Shown here: positions 1-7,686 of the stretch, piece after piece
Numbering within the stretch: the first letter of the stretch is position 1
Layout: every line of letters begins with the position of its first letter
Assembly (NCBI GenBank): GCA_025935655.1
Contig: JAICUV010000028.1
Span: 1-19,959 of the forward strand
Direction of reading: 5' to 3'
DNA length: 19,959 nucleotides
Source: Chloroflexota bacterium
Lineage (GTDB): Bacteria; Chloroflexota; Limnocylindria; Limnocylindrales; CSP1-4
Made by a program: the position numbers and the translations under genes
The notes under the pieces: generated by a model
Told to the model about the DNA's origin: nothing
The model's input: only the letters and a program-made list of their open reading frames with translations
Databases searched by the model: none

Positions 1-149
1 ACCAGGAAGTTGCGGTCCTGGTGGCTGCCCAGCTCGCGCGCGATCCCCGACCGCCCGAACGCCGTCTCCAGCAGGCGCGCAGCCTCGGTCGCGTCCACGT
101 CCGGTCGGCGGTGCTCGTGGCCCAGGAACGGGTTGGTTTCGCTGCTCAT
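1..149 (-). CDS. N-terminal fragment of an APH-fold phosphotransferase (hydroxylysine-kinase-like)
   Basis: The gene is cut by the left edge; only about 49 codons are visible, beginning at ATG 149. An AGGGG sits directly before the start, closer than ideal. The visible protein begins MSSETNPFLGHEHRRPDVD and later reads ELGSHQDRNFLV. The pattern of Ser, Asp/Gln, then N-F-x-V at the first strands of the kinase lobe is typical of the aminoglycoside-phosphotransferase fold. It is typical in particular of the hydroxylysine-kinase-like group, which in bacteria is often fused to a class III aminotransferase. The family would phosphorylate a small amino alcohol or hydroxylated amino acid. The catalytic lobe and any fused aminotransferase lie outside the window, so the assignment rests on one short motif. 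It is divergent from the GcvT-like gene that starts at 814. Confidence 0.5.
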   Translation of the reverse strand, partial: MSSETNPFLGHEHRRPDVDATEAARLLETAFGRSGIARELGSHQDRNFL

Positions 150-813
150 CCCCTGAGGGTGCCACCTCGGAGGACGCGGCCGCCACGCCGGTGCGCACCG
201 CGGCGCGCGTCGGGCTTGCGCGATCTCGTCCGCATCGCTCGCGATCGCGCTCGGCCCGCGTAGCGGCTCCACGGCTACATGCGGCACGGCAAGGGGAACA
301 AGCGCGCCGCGATGGGCCGGCGAGGCGGCTTCGGCGGGCCCCGAGCGTGTCCACGGGCAGGGCGTTGGCGAAGGCGCGGGTTCGGCGACCGATCTGCGTC
401 GCGTGGTCGGGCTGCGGGGCGTCGTCCGCCCTGGCTAGCCGTGACGCCGCTGCGGCGACGTCGGCGAAGCCGAACCTGCGAGCGATCCGCGGCCTGCCCC
501 GCGCACCGATCGCGGCGCGAGCCACGGTCGGGCACAGGCCCGCGAGGGTCAACGAACTGGCGTTGGGACGCCCGCCGGTCGACGTTCCGCTGCCTCCGGG
601 TCAACAATCCCGGGCGCACCGGCCCCATTCTGGGACAGACGCCGTCTCGCAGCCACCGGAACGGCGGTCCGAGCGCCGTCGGCCCGGGTTTCGTTGCCTG
701 TGGCGCGGGGCGGCCTGGCGACGCGCGACGTCAGGGACGCGCGAGCTCGGCGAGGGCCATCCAGCCTGCATAGAACTCATGCATACTCACGGCGAACCCC
801 CAGGAGGACACAC
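150..813. other. Gene-free interval of about 660 bases
   Basis: Open frames exist on both strands, but they are rich in Arg, Ala and Pro without any recognisable motif. They lack a convincing ribosome binding site and look like products of high GC. No tRNA, riboswitch or insertion sequence could be recognised. Small structures seen: two copies of GGGTCAAC at 546-553 and 598-605, a short GTAGC/GCTAC inverted repeat near 260-276, and a TGCATA direct repeat just before the GcvT-like gene. It probably contains the divergent promoters of the two flanking genes, possibly with remnants of a decayed gene. Confidence 0.5.
767..807 (+). promoter_or_regulatory. Possible promoter -10 region and strong ribosome binding site of the GcvT-like gene
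   Basis: TGCATA occurs twice at 767-772 and 780-785, one period of 13 bp apart. CATACT at 782-787 and TAGAAC at 771-776 both resemble a -10 element, in a patch that is unusually AT-rich for this window. No convincing -35 hexamer lies 16-18 bp upstream, so the promoter call is weak. The AGGAGG at 802-807, six bases before GTG 814, is clear and decides the start of the gene. Confidence 0.35.
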
Positions 814-2004
814 GTGAGCGTCGGAACCGCGTTCCATCCCCGGACTGCGCCCCTCAACCGGAAGATGCAGTGGCGGGAATGGGCCGGCTTCTACGCCTCA
901 TCCGTGTACGCCGACTTCCACGACATCGAGTACAACGCGATCCGCGAGGCGGCCGCGGTCATCGACGTCAGCCCGCTGTACAAGTACCGGCTGACCGGGC
1001 CGGACGTGATCGCGCTCGCGGACCGCCTCATCACCCGCGACGCGACGAAGCTCAAGGTCGGGCAGGTCTACTACACGCCGTGGTGCGACGAGCACGGCAA
1101 GGTCATCGATGACGGGACCGTGCACCGCGTGGCCGAGCACGAGCTGCGCTGGACGGCCGCGGACCCGCAGTACCGCTGGCTGACGCAGAACGCGGCGGGC
1201 CTCGATGTCACGGTCGAGGACGTCACCGAGGAGCTCGCGGCACTCGCGCTCCAGGGTCCGTTCAGCCGCGCCGTCCTCGAGGCCGCGACCGGCGAGGACT
1301 TCGCGGACCTGCGCTACTTCCGTCGCCGCGAGGCGACGATCGCTGGCACCACGATCGACGTGAGCCGGACCGGCTACACCGGCGACCTCGGCTACGAGCT
1401 GTGGATCCCGGCAGAGGCCGCGCCGGCCGTGTGGGACGTCCTGTTCGATGTCGGGCAGGCGTACGCGATCCGGCCGGCCGGGATGCTCGCCCTCGACGTG
1501 ACCCGGCTCGAGGCGGGCCTGATCCTGCTCGAGGTGGACTACACCTCCGCCCGCCACGCGATGAACCCGGAGCAGAACTACAGCCCGTTCGAGATCGGCC
1601 TCGGCAAGCTCGTGAGCTTCGACAAGGCGGACTACGTCGGCAAGCGGGCACTCGTCGCGGAGCAGGCGGCGGGCGGTCCGGCCCGGCGGCTCGTCGGGCT
1701 CCAGCTGGACTGGTACGACATCGAGCGCCTGTACGACGACCAGGGCCTGCCGCCCGCGATCTCGCCGACGACCGACCGCTCCCCGGTCCCCGTGTTCGAC
1801 GGCGGCAAGCAGGTCGGCAAGGCCACCTCGCACGGCTGGAGCCCGATCCTCAAGCAGGCCATCGCACTCGCGTCCGTGGCGCCCCGCTACGACCGTACGG
1901 GCACGAAGCTCGGCGTGGAGTGGACGGTGGAGGGCCGCCGCGGCCGGGTCAACGCCACGGTCGTCGAGCTGCCGTTCCTCGACCTCCCGCGCAAGCGCGC
2001 CTGA
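814..2004 (+). CDS. GcvT-family aminomethyltransferase / tetrahydrofolate-dependent demethylase
   Basis: The protein has 396 residues. The GTG at 814 is chosen because AGGAGG lies six bases upstream; an earlier in-frame start at 694 would add 40 Arg-rich residues with no similarity to the family. Family motifs include VIDDGTV near residue 97, where the GcvT catalytic Asp sits. TGYTGDLGYELW at 186-197 matches the folate-binding core, and GCV_T plus GCV_T_C domains span about 40-385. Proteins of this fold pass a C1 unit from an aminomethyl or methyl donor to tetrahydrofolate in the cytoplasm. No gcvH or gcvP is nearby. The stretch TSHGWSP near 339-345 recalls stand-alone demethylases such as DmdA-like proteins more than the glycine-cleavage T protein. 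A demethylase of a methylated amine or sulfonium compound is therefore a fair alternative. The substrate cannot be read from the sequence. Confidence 0.85.
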   Translation: MSVGTAFHPRTAPLNRKMQWREWAGFYASSVYADFHDIEYNAIREAAAVIDVSPLYKYRLTGPDVIALADRLITRDATKLKVGQVYYTPWCDEHGKVIDDGTVHRVAEHELRWTAADPQYRWLTQNAAGLDVTVEDVTEELAALALQGPFSRAVLEAATGEDFADLRYFRRREATIAGTTIDVSRTGYTGDLGYELWIPAEAAPAVWDVLFDVGQAYAIRPAGMLALDVTRLEAGLILLEVDYTSARHAMNPEQNYSPFEIGLGKLVSFDKADYVGKRALVAEQAAGGPARRLVGLQLDWYDIERLYDDQGLPPAISPTTDRSPVPVFDGGKQVGKATSHGWSPILKQAIALASVAPRYDRTGTKLGVEWTVEGRRGRVNATVVELPFLDLPRKRA

Positions 2005-2104
2005 CCAGGACCACACCGGCGGGCGGCCCCAACTCCCGCCACCGCGCCCCGCGGCCCGTCGGCCGCCCATCAACCCACCACAACGGGCACGCCGGGGAGC
2101 ACCC

Positions 2105-3487
2105 ATGACGGACTTCACGCGCTTCGACGCCATCATCGACGAGCACCTCGAGGACTGGATCGAGGAGCTCCTCGCGTTCTGCCGCATCCCATCCGAGGGC
2201 GGCGACCGCGCCAGCCTGCGGCTCGCCGCCGAGTGGACGGCCGACCGGCTGCGCCGGGCGGGCTGCGCCGTCGAGGTGCTGGAGCTCGGCGAGGACGTGC
2301 CGCCGCTCGTCGTGGGCGAGCTGGGCGACGGGCCGCGCACCCTCTCGAGCGTGGGCCACTACGACGTCCAGCCGGCCGCGCCGCTCGACCTGTGGACGTA
2401 CCCGCCGTACAACCCCGCCATCCGTGACGACCGGATCTACGCCCGCGGCGCGACCGACAACAAGGGCGAGCTCCTGCCGCGGATCTGGGCGCTGGAGGCC
2501 TGGGTCGAGGCGTTCGGGGCGCTCCCCGTCCGCGTCCGCCACCTCGTCGAGGGCGAGGAGGAGACGGGGTCCGTCCACCTGGACGCGCTGCTCGACCTGC
2601 GGCCGGACCTCCGGCGCGCCGACGCGGCGCTCATCGAGGGCGGCGAGCTGGACCTCGCGGGCCGGCCGATGGTCCAGGGCGGCGGCAAGGGGATCATCGT
2701 CCTGGAGCTTGTGGCGAGGACGATGGCCCACGACGCCCACTCGAGCCTGACGGTCGTGCTGCCCAACGCCGGCCAGCGGCTGGTCAAGGCGCTGGCGACG
2801 CTGTGGGACGACGACCTGCGCCCCGTCGTGGAGGGGCTGGACGTGGGGGCGCAGCCGCCGACGCCCGAGCAGCTCGCGATCGTCGACGCGCAGGACCCGT
2901 CCACGCTCGACGACATCCGCGAGGACTGGCAGCTCGAGCGGTTCAATGCGGGCCTCGACGGCGTCGACGCGCTGCGCGCGCTCACGTTCGACACGACGCT
3001 CAACATCCAGGGTCTGTGGTCGGGACACACCGAGGCGACGGCCAAGACCGTGACCCCGGCCGAGGCGCACGCGCGGATCGACATCCGGATCATCCCGGAC
3101 CAGGACCCGCCCGCGGTCATCGAGGCCCTGCGCCGCCACCTGGACCGCCACGGCTTCGCGGACATCGAGATCGTCGTCAGCGAGTCCGAGCCCGCCTGGT
3201 GGACGCCGCCCTCCCACCCGGTCGTGCAGACGGCCGCCGCCGTGTCGGCGGAGGTCGCCGGGATGCCGCCGAGCATCGGCGTCTCCTTCCCGGGCACGGT
3301 GCCGATGCACCAGGTCTGCGCGCGGTACCGGGTCCCCGCGACGACGCTCGGCGCGGGCCGGGCGGACTGCCGGGCACACGCGCCCGACGAGAACATCCGG
3401 ATCGACGACCTCGTGGCCGCGACGAAGATGATGGGCCGCTTCCTCGATGCGTTCGCCCGGCTGCCCGAGGTGCCGCCCGTCCCCTGA
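2105..3487 (+). CDS. M20-family metallopeptidase (dipeptidase / deacylase type)
   Basis: This 460-residue protein starts at ATG 2105 with GGGGAG six to eleven bases upstream. Zn-peptidase motifs appear in family order. GHYDVQP at 84-90 gives H85 and catalytic D87. ARGATDNKGE at 113-122 gives bridging metal ligand D118. EGEEETGS at 149-156 gives the general base E151 and ligand E152. CRAHAPDENI near the C-terminus supplies the last His. The M20 dimerisation domain lies in the middle, roughly 195-370. Where many relatives have a metal-binding Asp after the lid strand, this one reads LIEGGE, so Glu may take that role. Enzymes of the CPG2/CNDP/ArgE group hydrolyse dipeptides or N-acyl amino acids. 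It follows the GcvT-like gene by 100 bases on the same strand, so co-transcription is possible. The substrate is unknown. Confidence 0.88.
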   Translation: MTDFTRFDAIIDEHLEDWIEELLAFCRIPSEGGDRASLRLAAEWTADRLRRAGCAVEVLELGEDVPPLVVGELGDGPRTLSSVGHYDVQPAAPLDLWTYPPYNPAIRDDRIYARGATDNKGELLPRIWALEAWVEAFGALPVRVRHLVEGEEETGSVHLDALLDLRPDLRRADAALIEGGELDLAGRPMVQGGGKGIIVLELVARTMAHDAHSSLTVVLPNAGQRLVKALATLWDDDLRPVVEGLDVGAQPPTPEQLAIVDAQDPSTLDDIREDWQLERFNAGLDGVDALRALTFDTTLNIQGLWSGHTEATAKTVTPAEAHARIDIRIIPDQDPPAVIEALRRHLDRHGFADIEIVVSESEPAWWTPPSHPVVQTAAAVSAEVAGMPPSIGVSFPGTVPMHQVCARYRVPATTLGAGRADCRAHAPDENIRIDDLVAATKMMGRFLDAFARLPEVPPVP

Positions 3488-3497
3488 CGAGCGGGGC

Positions 3498-4190
3498 TCA
3501 GCCCGGCCCCTGGACCGACGCGCCCGTCGTTGCCTCCACCGTGACGCTCGCGGGCTGCCGGGTCAGCGTGATCGTCGCGCCGCCGCTCGCCTGGCCCGAG
3601 AGCGCGCCCTCGACGGTGAGCGTCGCGGCCGCGCCGCCCGACATGTCGACCGTGGCGGCACCCGCGACGAGCGGGGTGAAGTCGATGCGACCGTCGCTCG
3701 AGGCGACGATCGCGAGGTGCTCCACGCGTCCGGCACCCGCCAGCGAGGCCTTGCCCGAGAGGTCGACCCGCAGGCTGTCCGCGGTGAGCTGGAGCGAGCC
3801 CTTGGCGGCGCTCGAGAGGGCGATCGAGGCGATCGTCGGGGCGACGACCGTGAGCGTGACCGGCTGCTGGGTGATGTAGCCCGGGTTGGGCACGTTGACG
3901 ATCAGCTGCCCGTCCCGCGTCTCGGTGACCACGAGCGGGATCACGTTCGGCTCGCCCGTGATCGTCACCGAGGTGGCGTCGCCGGTGCGCATCACGACGT
4001 CGATGGCCGCCCCCACCGAGATCCGGTCGACCGCACCCGCCGTCCGGTCCGCGGTCACGAGGTCGCCGGAGCCGGTCACGGGTGTGGGCTCCGGCTGGAT
4101 CGGCGCATCACCACAGGCCGCGACGGCGAAGGCCAGGACGAGCGCAGCAGCCGTGACGGCGAGGCGGCGCCGGGACGCGCGTGCGGACAT
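3498..4190 (-). CDS. Head-GIN-domain (DUF2807) lipoprotein
   Basis: The protein has 230 residues from ATG 4190, which has GGAG seven bases upstream; an in-frame GTG at 4214 would only lengthen the leader. A basic n-region (SARASRRR), a hydrophobic stretch and a lipobox ending AVAAC with Cys26 indicate lipid anchoring outside the membrane. The rest is a repeating beta pattern of alternating small and hydrophobic residues. It starts with the typical GSGDLVT turn and continues with phrases such as TITGEPNVIP and LSGKASLAGAGR. This is characteristic of the auto-transporter adhesin head GIN domain, a right-handed beta-helix. The biochemical role of the family is not established. It ends 10 bases from the convergent M20 gene. 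Upstream on the same strand lies the YciI-like gene, 123 bases away, so it may have its own promoter. Confidence 0.85.
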   Translation of the reverse strand: MSARASRRRLAVTAAALVLAFAVAACGDAPIQPEPTPVTGSGDLVTADRTAGAVDRISVGAAIDVVMRTGDATSVTITGEPNVIPLVVTETRDGQLIVNVPNPGYITQQPVTLTVVAPTIASIALSSAAKGSLQLTADSLRVDLSGKASLAGAGRVEHLAIVASSDGRIDFTPLVAGAATVDMSGGAAATLTVEGALSGQASGGATITLTRQPASVTVEATTGASVQGPG

Positions 4191-4313
4191 CGGCGGCTCC
4201 GTGCGGTTGGTCACGCCCGAGCATGGCCCGCCGGGCAGCCGCGGCCCGAGGGCCGGACGGGACCCGCGCGACGGGCCGGACGTCGTGTCGGCCGGGACCG
4301 ACCCGCCCGCCGG

Positions 4314-4643
4314 CTACCTCCCGAGGCGCTCCCGGACCGCCGCCTCGTCGCGGCCCCGGAGGAGCGACACGCGGAACGGGCGGAGGTCGCCCGTCGCGAA
4401 CCCCTCGGCGATCGTCGGGTCGCCCTCCATGAACGCCCGGGCGTCCGCCTCGTCGGCCGCCTCGAAGACGCACACGCCGGTGTTCACCCGCCCCAGCGTC
4501 GGGCCGACGAGGATCACCCAGCCCTCGAGGTACAGGCCCTGGATCCGCGTCCAGTGGCGGCCCCACGCCTCCTCCTCGGCCGGCGTCAACGTCTCCGCGA
4601 AGTCGTCACGTGGCGGGTTGATGAAGTAGATCCACGTCTCCAC
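4314..4643 (-). CDS. YciI/YCII-related small protein
   Basis: The protein has 109 residues. A longer frame runs upstream into the aminotransferase, but GTG 4643 is preceded by GGGAGG with a five-base spacer. The family-like N-terminus METWIYFINPPRDDF follows at once. The single ferredoxin-like domain shows the pattern expected of YCII-related proteins. HWTRIQGLYLEGWVILVGP resembles the H-x-x-x-L-x-x-x-G segment of YciI, and DDP-like EGDPTIAEGF follows, where the family usually has DPF. Members are dimers with a His-Asp pair and diverse, mostly unknown roles. It starts 11 bases after the aminotransferase stop, so the two form an operon and may be co-regulated with the cobalamin uptake genes. 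Confidence 0.8.
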   Translation of the reverse strand: METWIYFINPPRDDFAETLTPAEEEAWGRHWTRIQGLYLEGWVILVGPTLGRVNTGVCVFEAADEADARAFMEGDPTIAEGFATGDLRPFRVSLLRGRDEAAVRERLGR

Positions 4644-4653
4644 GCGGGCCTCC

Positions 4654-5775
4654 CTAGCCGAGCGTCCGCTCCACGTACGCCTCGAGCCGCTCGAGCCCCT
4701 CGGCCATCCCCAGCCGGCCGAAGCCCAGCCGGAAGTGATTGCCCGGGTGGCCGAACAGCGGCCCCGGTGCAAGGAGTACCCCCTCGGCCTCGAGCAGGTT
4801 CTGCGCGAAGGTCTCGATGGGGACGTCCGCGACGAGCTCCGGGAAGCCGATCGGGCCGCCCGCGGGCCGCACCCAGCGGAGGTGCGCCGCCTGCCGTTCG
4901 AACAGCGCGTCGACCAGGGCCAGGTTCCCGTCCACGATGTCGCGCGCGCGGCCGAGGACCCGGTCGCGGGCCCGCAGCGCGGTCAGCGCGAGGATCTCGG
5001 ACGGCGCCGAGGAGCAGATCGTCAGGTAGTCCTTGAACCGCGCGCAGGCGTCGAGAAACGCCCGGTCCCGCGACGCGAGCCAGCCGATCCGCAGCCCCGC
5101 CATGGAGAACGACTTGGACATCACGCCCAGGCTCACGCCGTGCGCGCCCAGGTCGGCGCCGGCGGTGAGCCGCGCGCCCGCGTCCCGCTCGAGGAAGCGG
5201 TACACCTCGTCGGCGAACAGCACGGCGCCCGCGTCCGCGGCGATGTCCGAGACGGCGGTCCACGTCGCCGCGTCTGGGAGCATGCCGGTCGGGTTGTGCG
5301 GCGCGTTGACCACGATCAGCCTCGTCCGCGGCGTCACCGATGCCCGCAGCCGGTCCACGTCGATCGCCCAGCCCTCGCTCGCGTGGAGCTCGTGGAGCGT
5401 CACGTCCGCGCCGGTCGCGCGAGCCACCTCGTGGAGGCTCTGGTACGCGGGCCAGGTGACGATGGCGTGGTCGCCCGGCCGCAGGAGGACGTTCGCCGCG
5501 GTGAAGATCGCCTCCTCCGCGCCGGAGAAGGTGAGCACGTCGTCCGCGGCCAGCGTCTCGTACAGCGAAGCGATCTCCGCCCGCAGCAGCGGGTGTCCGG
5601 GAGCCTCCGTGTAGCCGAGCGTCAGCCCTTCCCACAGGTGCCGGGTCTCTTCGTCGGCCAGGGCCAGCAGGTCGGCCATCGACCAGCCCTCGACGTCGCT
5701 CGCGCACAGGAGGTGGCGCACGGCGAACTCGTACCGCGCGAAGAAGCGCTCCAGCTCGAAGTCGGCGATCTGCAT
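4654..5775 (-). CDS. Class I/II PLP-dependent aminotransferase
   Basis: This 373-residue fold-type I enzyme starts at ATG 5775. No clear Shine-Dalgarno is seen, but the N-terminus MQIADFELERFFARYEF matches the usual opening of a subgroup related to capreomycidine-synthase-like aminotransferases. Key residues are visible: NAPHNPTG at 157-164, the cofactor-ring Asp in FADEVY at 188-193 (D189), and Schiff-base Lys221 in SKSFSMAGLRIGW. A C-terminal carboxylate-binding Arg is probable in HFRLGFGR. It lies 45 bases after btuD and 10 bases before the YciI-like gene, in the same direction as the cobalamin transporter genes. CobD, the threonine-phosphate decarboxylase of B12 synthesis, shares this fold. 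However, I see no CobD-specific pattern, so I keep the general name. Amino donor and acceptor are unknown. Confidence 0.85.
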   Translation of the reverse strand: MQIADFELERFFARYEFAVRHLLCASDVEGWSMADLLALADEETRHLWEGLTLGYTEAPGHPLLRAEIASLYETLAADDVLTFSGAEEAIFTAANVLLRPGDHAIVTWPAYQSLHEVARATGADVTLHELHASEGWAIDVDRLRASVTPRTRLIVVNAPHNPTGMLPDAATWTAVSDIAADAGAVLFADEVYRFLERDAGARLTAGADLGAHGVSLGVMSKSFSMAGLRIGWLASRDRAFLDACARFKDYLTICSSAPSEILALTALRARDRVLGRARDIVDGNLALVDALFERQAAHLRWVRPAGGPIGFPELVADVPIETFAQNLLEAEGVLLAPGPLFGHPGNHFRLGFGRLGMAEGLERLEAYVERTLG

Positions 5776-5820
5776 GGCGCGATGATGCGGGACGGACGTC
5801 CGCGCGGCGAGCCCCGCGCC

Positions 5821-6588
5821 TCAGCCCCGGCCCGCGGAGGCCGCGAGCCGGACGAGGGCCGGCTCCACGCCGAAGACCTCGCGGATCAGCTCGTCGGTGA
5901 GCACCGCCGCGGGCAAGCCGTCGGCGATCACCCGGCCGTGGTCGATCACGACGAGCCGCGGGAAGAAGTGCGCCGCGAGGCCCAGGTCGTGGAGGACCGC
6001 GACCATCGCGGTGCCGTCGCGCTCGTTGAGGTCTCGCAGGAGCTCCATCGCCTCGACCTGGTGGCGGAGGTCGAGGTGGACGGTCGGCTCGTCGAGCAGC
6101 AGCACCGGCGCGTCCTGGGCCACGGCGAGCGCGAGCAGCACGAGCTGCCGCTCCCCGAGCGAGAGCTCGCGGGCGTCGCGCCCCATGAGGTGCCCCAGGC
6201 CGACCCGTTCGATCGCGGCCGCGGTCGCCGCGCGGTCCGCCGGGCGCGTGCCCCGGAACGGCGCCTCGTGCGGCAGCCGCCCGAGCGCGACGACCTCCTC
6301 GACCCGCATCGCGAAGGGCAGGGCCGTCTGCTGCGGAACGACCGCGAGCCGCCGCGCGACCTCGGAGCGCTCCAGCGCCGCGATCGGGGCGTCGCCCAGC
6401 AGCACGCGGCCGGCCGTCGGCTTGAGCGTGCCCGCGAGGACCCGCAGGAGCGTGGACTTGCCCGCGCCGTTGGGCCCGACGAGCGCGACCCGCTCGCCCG
6501 CTCCCAGCGCCAGGCTGACGTCGCGCAGGATCGCCCGCGTCCGGATCTCGACCGTCACGCCGTCGGCGTGGAGGACGGGGCCGCTCAC
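5821..6588 (-). CDS. btuD: Cobalamin ABC transporter ATP-binding protein
   Basis: The protein has 255 residues. The start is GTG 6588, whose last bases overlap the stop of the permease gene (GTGA overlap), giving translational coupling. A complete ABC ATPase is visible: Walker A GPNGAGKST at 38-46, a Q-loop around PQQ 85-87, signature LSLGERQ at 142-148, Walker B VLLLDEPT at 162-169 and the switch His200 in AVLHDL. The signature is LSLGE rather than LSGGQ, a variation also seen in the iron/B12 importer subfamily. It energises import by the FecCD/BtuC-type permease. The substrate call rests on the riboswitch upstream of the operon; without it, heme or iron-siderophore import would be equally possible. 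Confidence 0.88.
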   Translation of the reverse strand: MSGPVLHADGVTVEIRTRAILRDVSLALGAGERVALVGPNGAGKSTLLRVLAGTLKPTAGRVLLGDAPIAALERSEVARRLAVVPQQTALPFAMRVEEVVALGRLPHEAPFRGTRPADRAATAAAIERVGLGHLMGRDARELSLGERQLVLLALAVAQDAPVLLLDEPTVHLDLRHQVEAMELLRDLNERDGTAMVAVLHDLGLAAHFFPRLVVIDHGRVIADGLPAAVLTDELIREVFGVEPALVRLAASAGRG

Positions 6589-7670
6589 AGCTCGTACCCC
6601 GTGCGGGCGCGGCGGAGCAGCAGCAGGAAGAACGGCGCGCCGATGACCGCGGTGATGACGCCGACGGGGACCCCGCCGAGCATCCGGGCGACAACGTCGG
6701 CCGCCGCGAGCAGGCTGGCGCCGAACAGCGCCGAGATGGGCAGGACGAGGCGCGCGTTGGGCCCGACGAGCAGCCGCACGAGGTGCGGGACCACGAGCCC
6801 GACGAAGCCGATGAGGCCGGCGATGGCGACGCCCGCGGCGGTGACGAGCGAGGCGAGCCCCAGCAGGATCACGCGCTCGCGCTTCACGTCCACGCCGAGG
6901 TGGGCCGCCGCCTCCTCGCCCAGCAGGAAGCCGTTGAGGGCCCGGGCCCGCAGGAGGATCGCGAGGCTGCCGCCGATGATCAGCGGCGCGGCGACCGCGA
7001 GCCGGGTCCAGGACGTGCCGTCGAAGCCGCCCAGGAGGAAGCTGAAGATCTGGCGCAGGCCCGTCCCGGACATGTACATCGCGAGGGCGAGGCCGGCGGC
7101 GAGCAGCGATCCCACGGCGTACCCGGTGAGGAGCAGGCTGGTGAGCGGGGCGAGCGGGCTCGTCCGGGACAGCCGGTAGACCAGCGTCACCGAGCCCAGC
7201 GCCCCGATGAACGCGAGGCCGTGGAGCAGGCCGAACTGGAGGACCAGGCCGCGGACCGGGAGCAGGACGGCGATCGCGGCCCCGAGGGCCGCACCCGATG
7301 CCGTGCCGAGCACGTACGGGTCCGCGAGCGGGTTGCGCAGGAGCCCCTGGAAGGTCGCGCCGGCGACCGCGAGCCCGGTCCCCACGACCATCGCGGTGAG
7401 GACGCGCGGCAGCCGCAGGTCCATGACGATCGCCTCCGCGGTCGCGGGCCAGGTCATGCCCAGGTCCACGCCGAGGAGCCGCTTGGCGAGGATCGCGATC
7501 GTGGTCGCGGGCGCGAGGTCCACGGTCCCGAGCACGATCCCGGCCACGAGCACGATGCCCAGCGACGCGACGCCCGCGACGGCCAGCCAGCCGGCACGGC
7601 CCAGTCGCCCCACCCGGAGGTGGAGCGCGAGCCGCCCGGGGGCGCCGGCGGGGAGCGGGGTCGTCGTCAT
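6585..7670 (-). CDS. btuC: Cobalamin ABC transporter permease (FecCD/BtuC family)
   Basis: This 361-residue integral membrane protein has about ten hydrophobic helices. It starts at ATG 7670, 16 bases after btuF. Family landmarks include LRLPRVLTAMVVGTGLAVAG near residue 86, the region QGLLRNPLADPYVLGTASGA, and GLIGFVGLVVPHLVRLLVG near 284-303. The latter forms the cytoplasmic coupling segment that contacts the ATPase. The length is normal for single-domain BtuC, FecC and HmuU proteins. No strong Shine-Dalgarno is seen, so translation may be coupled to btuF. The cobalamin assignment comes from the riboswitch that heads the operon. Confidence 0.9.
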   Translation of the reverse strand: MTTTPLPAGAPGRLALHLRVGRLGRAGWLAVAGVASLGIVLVAGIVLGTVDLAPATTIAILAKRLLGVDLGMTWPATAEAIVMDLRLPRVLTAMVVGTGLAVAGATFQGLLRNPLADPYVLGTASGAALGAAIAVLLPVRGLVLQFGLLHGLAFIGALGSVTLVYRLSRTSPLAPLTSLLLTGYAVGSLLAAGLALAMYMSGTGLRQIFSFLLGGFDGTSWTRLAVAAPLIIGGSLAILLRARALNGFLLGEEAAAHLGVDVKRERVILLGLASLVTAAGVAIAGLIGFVGLVVPHLVRLLVGPNARLVLPISALFGASLLAAADVVARMLGGVPVGVITAVIGAPFFLLLLRRARTGYEL

Positions 7671-7686
7671 CGGCGGTCACGCATGG

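Noticed and set aside
546..605. Two GGGTCAAC copies as an operator pair
   Set aside because: They are eight bases long, 52 bases apart and far from both flanking starts. The related motif near the right edge is on the other strand and not clearly linked, so chance is likely.
191..817. Overlapping open frames on both strands in the left gap
   Set aside because: Their composition is dominated by Arg, Ala and Pro, and several frames are open equally, as expected by chance at this GC content. No start signal is convincing.
4215..4313. Possible terminator hairpin such as GGCCCGAGGGCC between the YciI-like and GIN genes
   Set aside because: The stem is short and no T-tract follows. Such stems are frequent at this base composition.
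3447..5036. A 529-codon plus-strand open frame
   Set aside because: It runs antisense to the GIN lipoprotein, YciI-like and aminotransferase genes, all of which have clear family motifs. Its own translation is Arg-rich low complexity.
4654..5775. CobD (threonine-phosphate decarboxylase) as identity of the aminotransferase
   Set aside because: The context with B12 genes is suggestive, but the N-terminus and motifs match general class I/II aminotransferases of the capreomycidine-synthase-like group rather than CobD.
4735..7179. An 814-codon plus-strand open frame
   Set aside because: It is antisense to the aminotransferase, btuD and btuC. The length reflects the scarcity of stop codons at high GC, and no motif or ribosome site supports it.
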